Source: an uncultured Lachnospiraceae bacterium (GTDB lineage Bacteria; Bacillota; Clostridia; Lachnospirales; Lachnospiraceae). Taken from it: a stretch of DNA of 35,287 nucleotides. This document shows, piece by piece, positions 29,983 through 35,287 of the stretch. Under the pieces are notes generated by a model. The model was not told the origin of the DNA. It searched no databases and saw nothing but the letters and a program-made list of their open reading frames with translations. The stretch's first letter is position 1, and each line of letters starts with the position of its first letter. The stretch lies in the NCBI GenBank assembly GCA_949471785.1, contig CASWRE010000034.1:1-35287 (forward strand), read 5' to 3'. The position numbers were made by a program, and so were the translations under genes.

Positions 29983-31539
29983 ATGAGTGAAGAAAAAAAT
30001 ACACAGAAACCGGAAGCGCCGGAAGAGAGGGAAAGCAAATTTAGTTTTCTGCGGGAAAGTATCAAAAAACCGGAGCCGGACAAACGCAAGCGGATCAAAA
30101 AAGCGGGAATGCTGCTGGGTTCGGCCCTTGTCTTCGGCGTTGTGGCGGCGCTTGCTTTTGCTTTTGTCTATCCCAGGGTAGCGTATGTGATGGCGCCTCC
30201 TTCGCTGCAGAATAGCAGAGATCTGCAGGATAATCATGCATCCGGGATAAAGGGATCAGTGGACGGTATTCCGGAGAGCTCCCCGACGTCGGCCGCTTCC
30301 GTGGCTGCAGAGGTTTCGTCAGCCGCCCGGACCGGCCTGCCGGATGGGAATAAGCAGGAACCGGGGACGATATCGGACGGGTCTGGAACTCAGGGCGCCG
30401 CCGGGAGCCAGGAATCGGACGTATCCGAGAAGGGAAAAGGGACGCAGGATCAACCCGAAGGTTCCGCTTCCCCGGGTTTGCCGGAGACAGGGAGGCAGGA
30501 AACCAGAAATTCGGAGCAGGAAGGGAGCCGGGCGGCGGAAGAAAACAGCAATTCTTCTGTGCCAGAGCTTACATTGGAAAGTATGGAGCTTCTCACCAAT
30601 CAGATGCAGCAGGTGGCCGAAGAGGCCCGGCATGCCGTGGTGACAGTCATCGGTATTACCCAGGATTTGGATTGGTTCAATGAGACTTACGAAAATCAGG
30701 GGCAGTTGAGCGGCCTGATTGTGAGCGGCGGGAGTAAAGAGTATTTTATCCTGACGGAATATCGTGTGGTCAAGGATGTGGATCGTATTATGGTGACATT
30801 TTTTAACGGGGATACCGTGGATGCCCGTTATGTCCGGCGGGATGACGCCACCGGCCTGGCGGTCCTCAGGGTTATGGCGGAAGACGTAGGCAGGAAGACA
30901 CGGGAAGAAATTCAGGTGGCAGACGTCGGCTGGGTGCAGCCCGTCAGCCAGGGACAGCTGGTAATGGCTGTCGGAAGTCCTATGGGGTATAGCGATGCTT
31001 TTACCTGGGGGATTGTCACCTCAGTGAATAACAGTATTTCTGTTACCGATAATGTGTATCGCGTGATTACCACCAATATGCAGGCAGGAGAGGACGGAAG
31101 CGGTGTTCTTCTGAATATGGATGGCCAGGTCATCGGATTTATGGCTCAGAAATTGACAGATACCAAGGCGCTGGGTCTGGTGAGTTGCCTGCCTATGGCG
31201 GAGCTTTATACATTGGTTCAAAGTCTTTGCGCCAATGAGGAGCAGGTTTACGCGGGAGTCAGCGGCCAGGAAGTCGTCGCATCCATCTCAGAAAAGACCG
31301 GTATTCCCAAAGGAGTTTGGGTGGATCGGGTAGAAACGGACTCTCCGGCCATGAAGGCAGGTATTCAGAAAGGGGATGTGATTTATAAAGTGGATGAAAC
31401 CGATATCAGTTCCCTCCGGGATTTTCATACGGCCCTGGAAAACAGCGGCGTAGGGAAAAAGGTGCAGATCAGCGTTATGCGTCAGAGTGTGGAGGGATAT
31501 GTAGAGATAGTATTTGACGTGGTCATTGATGCAGTATAA
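29983..31539 (+). CDS. Membrane-anchored HtrA/DegP-like protein with degenerate catalytic triad (pseudoprotease) and PDZ domain
   Basis: 518 residues: cytoplasmic charged N-terminus, membrane segment at about 41-63, a long Ser/Gly/Glu/Gln-rich extracellular linker (about 75-195), a trypsin-like domain (about 213-410) and a PDZ domain (about 425-515, with SPAMKAGIQKGDVI). The fold markers of HtrA are kept, but the triad is not: the histidine position in ILTEYRVV holds Arg261 (normally NHV), the Asp position in DDATGLAVL holds Gly291 (normally TDLAV), and the serine position in GEDGSGVLLN aligns with Gly372 (normally GNSGGPLLN). It therefore probably binds rather than cuts. The ATG at 29983 follows AGGAGA; an upstream in-frame start at 29878 would put coding over the repeat. 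Confidence 0.87.
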   Translation: MSEEKNTQKPEAPEERESKFSFLRESIKKPEPDKRKRIKKAGMLLGSALVFGVVAALAFAFVYPRVAYVMAPPSLQNSRDLQDNHASGIKGSVDGIPESSPTSAASVAAEVSSAARTGLPDGNKQEPGTISDGSGTQGAAGSQESDVSEKGKGTQDQPEGSASPGLPETGRQETRNSEQEGSRAAEENSNSSVPELTLESMELLTNQMQQVAEEARHAVVTVIGITQDLDWFNETYENQGQLSGLIVSGGSKEYFILTEYRVVKDVDRIMVTFFNGDTVDARYVRRDDATGLAVLRVMAEDVGRKTREEIQVADVGWVQPVSQGQLVMAVGSPMGYSDAFTWGIVTSVNNSISVTDNVYRVITTNMQAGEDGSGVLLNMDGQVIGFMAQKLTDTKALGLVSCLPMAELYTLVQSLCANEEQVYAGVSGQEVVASISEKTGIPKGVWVDRVETDSPAMKAGIQKGDVIYKVDETDISSLRDFHTALENSGVGKKVQISVMRQSVEGYVEIVFDVVIDAV

Positions 31540-31545
31540 AATAGG

Positions 31546-31588
31546 AAACGGGGATGTTGCAGCCACATGCCGCAGCATCCCCGTTTTT
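31546..31588 (+). terminator. Intrinsic terminator of the HtrA-like gene
   Basis: AACGGGGATG-T-TGC pairs with GCA-G-CATCCCCGTT around a loop and is followed by five T, six bases after the stop codon. Confidence 0.88.
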
Positions 31589-31629
31589 ACCAATATTTGA
31601 CAGACGGATAGAAGAAAGAGGAGTGTGAA

Positions 31630-32586
31630 ATGAAATATATTCGGGAATTGCGGGACGGAGAGAGACTTGTAGGTATATATCTGTGCAAACATAAACAGTC
31701 GGCGATGACGAAAAACGGTAAACCCTACGACACTGTGCTTCTGCAGGATAAGACGGGCGTGCTGGATGCAAAGATCTGGGACCCCAACTCATATGGAATT
31801 GAGGATTTTGAGGATCTGGATTATATAGAAGTGACCGGTGATATCATCACCTTTGCCGGAGCTCTGCAATTGAATATCAAAAGAGCCCGGAAGGCCCGGG
31901 AGGGTGAATATAATCCCGGCGATTACCTGCCGGTCAGCACTCGGAATGTAGAAGAAATGTATGCGGAGCTGCTGGCTTACGTGCGCTCGGTGAAGAATCC
32001 CTGGCTGGCGCAATTGCTGGACGGCTGGTTTATGAGGGATGCGGACTTTATCAAAGCTTTCAAATTCAGCTCCGCAGCCAAAACCGTCCATCATGGGTTT
32101 GTAGGCGGCCTTCTGGAACATACGCTGAGTGTGACGAAGCTGTGCGCATATTATACCAAAGCATATCCGATATTGAACAGGGATCTGCTGATCACGGCGG
32201 CTCTTTTGCATGATGCGGGAAAGACCAGAGAACTGTCTCCTTTCCCGGTTAATGATTATACGGACAACGGGCAGCTTCTCGGCCATATTATGATGGGAGC
32301 TGAGATGGTGCACGATGCGGCGATGCGGATACCGGGGTTTCCGCCCCGGCTGGAGAGTGAACTTAAGCATTGTATTTTGGCTCACCACGGAGAATTGGAG
32401 TACGGTTCACCAAAGAAGCCGGCGCTGGCAGAAGCCATGGCGTTGAATCTGGCGGATAATACGGACGCCCGGATGGAGACGCTCCGGGAAGTGTTCCTGG
32501 ACGCGGGAGACAAAAAGGACTGGCTGGGGTATAACAGGATTTTTGAGAGCAATTTGCGGAAGACCACAGCGGGAGACGTTGATTAA
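31630..32586 (+). CDS. yhaM: 3'-5' exoribonuclease YhaM family (OB fold plus HD domain)
   Basis: 318 residues, the YhaM length. The N-terminal OB-fold (about 10-90, with GKPYDTVLLQDKTGVLDAKIWD shown in part: DTVLLQDKTGVLDAKIW) binds nucleic acid; the HD domain has His164 (GLLEHTLSV), His194-Asp195 (ALLHDAGKT) and a distal HH in ILAHHGELEYGSPKKP. In Bacillus and streptococci YhaM trims RNA 3' ends after terminators and can degrade DNA. The start follows AGAGGAG. It has a terminator upstream, so a promoter should lie in 31589-31629 or the gene depends on read-through. The RlmD-like gene begins 86 bp after its stop. Confidence 0.92.
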   Translation: MKYIRELRDGERLVGIYLCKHKQSAMTKNGKPYDTVLLQDKTGVLDAKIWDPNSYGIEDFEDLDYIEVTGDIITFAGALQLNIKRARKAREGEYNPGDYLPVSTRNVEEMYAELLAYVRSVKNPWLAQLLDGWFMRDADFIKAFKFSSAAKTVHHGFVGGLLEHTLSVTKLCAYYTKAYPILNRDLLITAALLHDAGKTRELSPFPVNDYTDNGQLLGHIMMGAEMVHDAAMRIPGFPPRLESELKHCILAHHGELEYGSPKKPALAEAMALNLADNTDARMETLREVFLDAGDKKDWLGYNRIFESNLRKTTAGDVD

Positions 32587-32672
32587 AATGGGCCGCATGA
32601 TATTGGCGGAATCGTAAAGTCGAATGACAGAAGCGTTATAGACGGAAACAAGACGGAGAGGGCAAAGGGATT

Positions 32673-34046
32673 ATGGCGGAATACAGGAAAAATCAGGAGA
32701 TTGAGCTGGGGATATCGGCTCTCGGCAATGAGGGGGAAGGTATCGGAAGAACCCGTGAGGGTTTTACCGTGTTTGTCAAGGACGCCCTGCCCGGGGATCG
32801 GGTACGGGTGAAACTGATGAAAGTAAAAAAACAGTATGCTTTCGGACGGCTCATGGAAATTCTGTGTCCGTCGCCGGACCGGGTCGATGCGCCGTGTTCC
32901 TGTGCCAGAGCCTGCGGGGGATGCCAGCTCCAGGCTCTTTCCTATGAAAAACAGTTGGCGTACAAGGAAAATAAAGTACGGCAGGATCTGATCCGTATCG
33001 GCGGTATAGAAAATCCTCCTATGGAGCCGATCATCGGTATGGAGATCCCCTGGCGTTATCGAAATAAAGCCCAGTTCCCGGTGGGGTGGGACAAAAAAGG
33101 GCGTCTCATCGCCGGATTCTATGCCGGCCGCACCCATTCCATTGTCCCTCAGAGGGACTGTCTGCTGGGGGCGGAGGTAAACCGCCGGATTCTGGACACG
33201 GTGCTGGCTTATATGGAGCAATACGGGATTCCTCCATATGACGAAAAGACGGGCAGCGGCCTGGTGCGTCACATTCTGATCCGCTGCGGGTTTTCCACAG
33301 GAGAAATCATGGTCTGTCTGGTGGTAAACGGAGACAGATTGCCGGAGGAAGGAATCCTGGCGGCCCGTCTTCAGGAGATTCCCGGCATGGCCGCAGTTCT
33401 ATTGAATATCAACAGGGAGAGAACCAATGTGATTTTGGGAGAGACCGTGCGCACGGTTTGGGGGAAAAGCTATATCACCGATATGCTTGACGGTATATCT
33501 TTCAGGATTTCTCCCCTGTCCTTTTATCAGATAAATCCCCGCCAAACAGAAAAATTGTACGGGCAGGCGCTGGAATATGCAGCTCTGACCGGCCAGGAGA
33601 CCGTCTGGGATGTCTATTGCGGCATCGGTACGATCTCCTTATTTCTTGCCCGACGTGCCGGGCGGGTCCGGGGTGTGGAAATCATTCCCCAGGCCATCGA
33701 GGACGCCAGACGGAATGCAGCGCTGAACGGTATAGAGAATGTGGAATTTTTCGTGGGAAAAGCCGAGGAAGTATTGCCCGAGCAATATGAGAAAAACGGA
33801 ATGCGGGCGGACGTCGTCGTCGTAGACCCGCCCCGTAAAGGATGCGACAGAGCGGTACTGGATACTATTCTAAAAGTGGCGCCGCAGAGGATTGTGTATA
33901 TCAGCTGTGACCCCGCAACCATGGCCAGGGATGTGAAAATACTGGGAGAAGGGGGATATGGGGTGGAAAAAGTCAGGTGCGTGGATATGTTTGGGGAAAC
34001 ATGCCACACAGAATGTGTGGTGTTGATACAAAGGAAACATATCTAG
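32673..34046 (+). CDS. rlmD: 23S rRNA (uracil-5-)-methyltransferase RlmD/RlmCD family
   Basis: 457 residues. An N-terminal TRAM domain (about 5-62) precedes the four iron-sulfur cysteines Cys75, Cys81, Cys84 and Cys163. The methyltransferase half has WDVYCGIGTISLF (SAM binding), DPPRKG at 385-390, nucleophile Cys412 in ISCDPATMARD and the base Glu447 in CHTECVV. It transfers a methyl group to C5 of uridine in 23S rRNA; in Gram-positives one enzyme (RlmCD) may serve two sites, so the exact positions are uncertain. The start has GGAGAGGGC with AAAGGG upstream. It is the last core-type gene before the AT-rich right end. Confidence 0.92.
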   Translation: MAEYRKNQEIELGISALGNEGEGIGRTREGFTVFVKDALPGDRVRVKLMKVKKQYAFGRLMEILCPSPDRVDAPCSCARACGGCQLQALSYEKQLAYKENKVRQDLIRIGGIENPPMEPIIGMEIPWRYRNKAQFPVGWDKKGRLIAGFYAGRTHSIVPQRDCLLGAEVNRRILDTVLAYMEQYGIPPYDEKTGSGLVRHILIRCGFSTGEIMVCLVVNGDRLPEEGILAARLQEIPGMAAVLLNINRERTNVILGETVRTVWGKSYITDMLDGISFRISPLSFYQINPRQTEKLYGQALEYAALTGQETVWDVYCGIGTISLFLARRAGRVRGVEIIPQAIEDARRNAALNGIENVEFFVGKAEEVLPEQYEKNGMRADVVVVDPPRKGCDRAVLDTILKVAPQRIVYISCDPATMARDVKILGEGGYGVEKVRCVDMFGETCHTECVVLIQRKHI

Positions 34047-34390
34047 AAATCCTTTATTTTAAGCAGTTTTATAAGCATTTTGTGTTTACGGAAGATGAGG
34101 AAGGGAATCGGAATAAGAGGATGGAGAAGTATTTTGAAGTTTCGGCGGTGGTTGATGTGGGGTGTGGGGAGACAAAAAATAGTTATTTTTGAAAGTAGTT
34201 ATATATTTTAAGATTTGATATTTTGCTAATCTGAGATTACATTGTGTTGTTTTTGCATGAGGGCAGTCTTCATATCTACATCCTAAGAGAAAAACTGCCC
34301 TATGCAAAGACTTCTTTTTGCTCAGGTGAATATTTATAACAGAGCATTGCGGTTTGAATATCAAAAATTATTGTTATTTGGGAGGATAAT
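34047..34390. other. AT-rich gap before the right-end defence-like gene
   Basis: 344 bases with no convincing gene. Base composition falls sharply after the rlmD stop. A 71-codon frame across 33977-34192 mostly overlaps rlmD and has no ribosome site. The notable feature is the paired element at 34253-34307. No clear terminator for rlmD is visible. Confidence 0.6.
34253..34307 (+). other. Long stem-loop upstream of the nuclease-NTPase gene
   Basis: TTGCAT-GA-GGGCAGT (34253-34267) pairs with ACTGCCC-T-ATGCAA (34294-34307) around a 26-base loop, 13 pairs with a small internal bulge. No T-run follows at once, so it is not a plain terminator. It could be an operator, an RNA element in the leader of the downstream gene or a small RNA. 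Confidence 0.5.
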
Positions 34391-35287
34391 ATGCCATTAG
34401 AAAAAGGTGGTAGAGCAGACAAAAAAGGTAACCAATATGAAATAAATTGCATTATTTATGAGGTTCTGAAAATTTTAGACGAAAAAAATTATAGCATTGT
34501 TATAGAGGCACTTGGTGTAGATGAAATAGGAACAGATATTCTTGTAACAACTTTTGAAGGTATAAAAGAACATCAGCAGTGTAAAGCACGAAATGCCAGT
34601 AAAAAAAGTTGGGGGATTTGTGACTTAAGAGCAAAAAATATATTTAGTGCATGGAAAAAACAATTGAATCGAGATGATGGTAGGAAGGTTGCGTTAATTA
34701 GTCCAATGGAGTGTTCTTTTTTAGTCGATTTAAACGATCGGGCGAATAACACAAGTGGTAAAGCTGAAGATTTTTATGCGGTTCAGATTATGGAAAGCGG
34801 TAAGGAGTTTCGAGATTTTTATAAAGACTTTTGTACGGAAATGGGTTTGAACTTTGAGAAAGATATGGATATATTAAAAAGTATAGATTATCTAAGAAGA
34901 ATTAGTTATAAACCTATGCCGGAATATACGCTTTTAGAACTTATAAATCAAAGTATACAGTTTTTGTTTATAAGTGAAAAGGATATGGTATATAACGCTT
35001 TGGTATCTTTGGTAGTTACAAAAGATATATTGGGAAAAGAAATAACGCAACCCATGTTATATGATTACTTCAGGAATCAGAAAATTGAGTTCCGTTTAAG
35101 AGATAATGATGATAGGATTGCTCCAAGGATAAATGAAATTAATCAGGAATACAGAGAAACTTTTAAGCCTTTGCAAGAAGGATTGATAGATAGAAAAGAA
35201 TTTGACAGTTGTATAGAATCAATAGAAAATGGAAAATCATTTATTATTTGTGGTAGTGCAGGATATGGAAAAAGTGGATGTACGGAA
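34391..35287 (+). CDS. PD-(D/E)XK-like nuclease fused to a P-loop NTPase, Avs/STAND-type defence protein (3' end outside window)
   Basis: The frame runs open to the window edge: 299 residues seen, no stop. ATG follows GGGAGG at good spacing. The N-terminal domain begins KGGRADKKGNQYE and has a restriction-fold pattern: Glu39 (IVIEAL), Asp49 (GTDILV) and Gln63-x-Lys65 (HQQCKAR), as in Cap4/DUF4297-type and other Avs effector nucleases. Residues about 170-270 are helical. At 285-296 ICGSAGYGKSG is a Walker A motif that opens an NTPase domain cut by the window. Nuclease plus large NTPase in this order is typical of Avs (AVAST) and related STAND defence proteins. The very low GC compared with rlmD suggests acquisition by transfer. 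Confidence 0.68.
   Translation, partial: MPLEKGGRADKKGNQYEINCIIYEVLKILDEKNYSIVIEALGVDEIGTDILVTTFEGIKEHQQCKARNASKKSWGICDLRAKNIFSAWKKQLNRDDGRKVALISPMECSFLVDLNDRANNTSGKAEDFYAVQIMESGKEFRDFYKDFCTEMGLNFEKDMDILKSIDYLRRISYKPMPEYTLLELINQSIQFLFISEKDMVYNALVSLVVTKDILGKEITQPMLYDYFRNQKIEFRLRDNDDRIAPRINEINQEYRETFKPLQEGLIDRKEFDSCIESIENGKSFIICGSAGYGKSGCTE

Noticed and set aside
33977..34192. 71-codon gene after rlmD
   Set aside because: Most of it overlaps rlmD in another frame, there is no ribosome site and the tail has no recognisable features.
1..35287. CRISPR array, IS element or prophage
   Set aside because: No regularly spaced direct repeats, transposase, integrase or phage structural genes are visible.

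Overview
The window is chromosomal DNA from a low-to-mid-GC Firmicute, most likely a gut Lachnospiraceae (Clostridia). The reasons are strong AGGAGG ribosome-binding sites, sigma-A promoters of the TTGACA-17-TATAAT type, and a characteristic set of genes: a DUF4080-type radical SAM protein, a VanW/YoaR-like protein, an AIR-synthase-like protein, a two-gene ThrE exporter, an NptA-PhoU protein and a MutS2 with a divergent Smr motif. No phage, IS element, rRNA or CRISPR array is visible.

Layout. (1) 59-3116, plus strand: a xylulokinase-like sugar kinase and an L-fucose/L-arabinose-type isomerase, closed by a bidirectional terminator. (2) 3274-8831, minus strand: one operon of six genes encoding two complete amino-acid ABC importers, a cystine/polar amino acid type (ATPase plus two permeases) and a MetNI type. 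They share one substrate-binding lipoprotein in which a CjaA/SBP_bac_3 domain is fused to a MetQ/NlpA domain. A consensus promoter is followed by a 38-residue leader ORF containing Cys-Cys-Cys, then by mutually exclusive antiterminator and terminator hairpins. This is a textbook-looking but apparently unannotated cysteine attenuator, and its predicted signal matches the predicted cargo (cysteine/cystine and methionine). (3) 8938-9435: a small membrane protein of unknown function. (4) 9694-11334: an AT-rich two-gene module, an ABC-type AAA ATPase and a TOPRIM-like protein, beside two tRNA-Gly genes; this is a candidate anti-phage system. (5) 11648-13121: a split ThrE-type threonine/serine exporter with a block of palindromes between its genes. 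(6) 13351-21858: flavodoxin-like protein, HD hydrolase, Na/Pi symporter, M18 aminopeptidase, GlyA, B12-binding-type radical SAM protein and DnaQ-like exonuclease. (7) 21900-25139: a 33-residue membrane peptide, VanW-like protein, AIR-synthase-like protein and TrmL. (8) 25162-29696, minus strand: MutS2, then an OmpR-type response regulator and its sensor kinase. (9) 29983-34046: an HtrA-like protein that has lost its catalytic triad, YhaM exoribonuclease and an RlmD-type methyltransferase. (10) 34391 to the window end: a very AT-rich, truncated gene with an N-terminal PD-(D/E)XK-like nuclease and the start of a P-loop NTPase domain, resembling Avs/STAND-type defence proteins.

The strongest candidates for something undescribed are the Cys-leader attenuator with its fused two-headed binding protein, followed by the ATPase-TOPRIM pair next to the tRNA genes and the nuclease-NTPase gene at the right edge. 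A family of short intergenic palindromes related to GGCTGAACNGTTAC recurs at least five times. All function calls come from reading motifs; no database search was possible.
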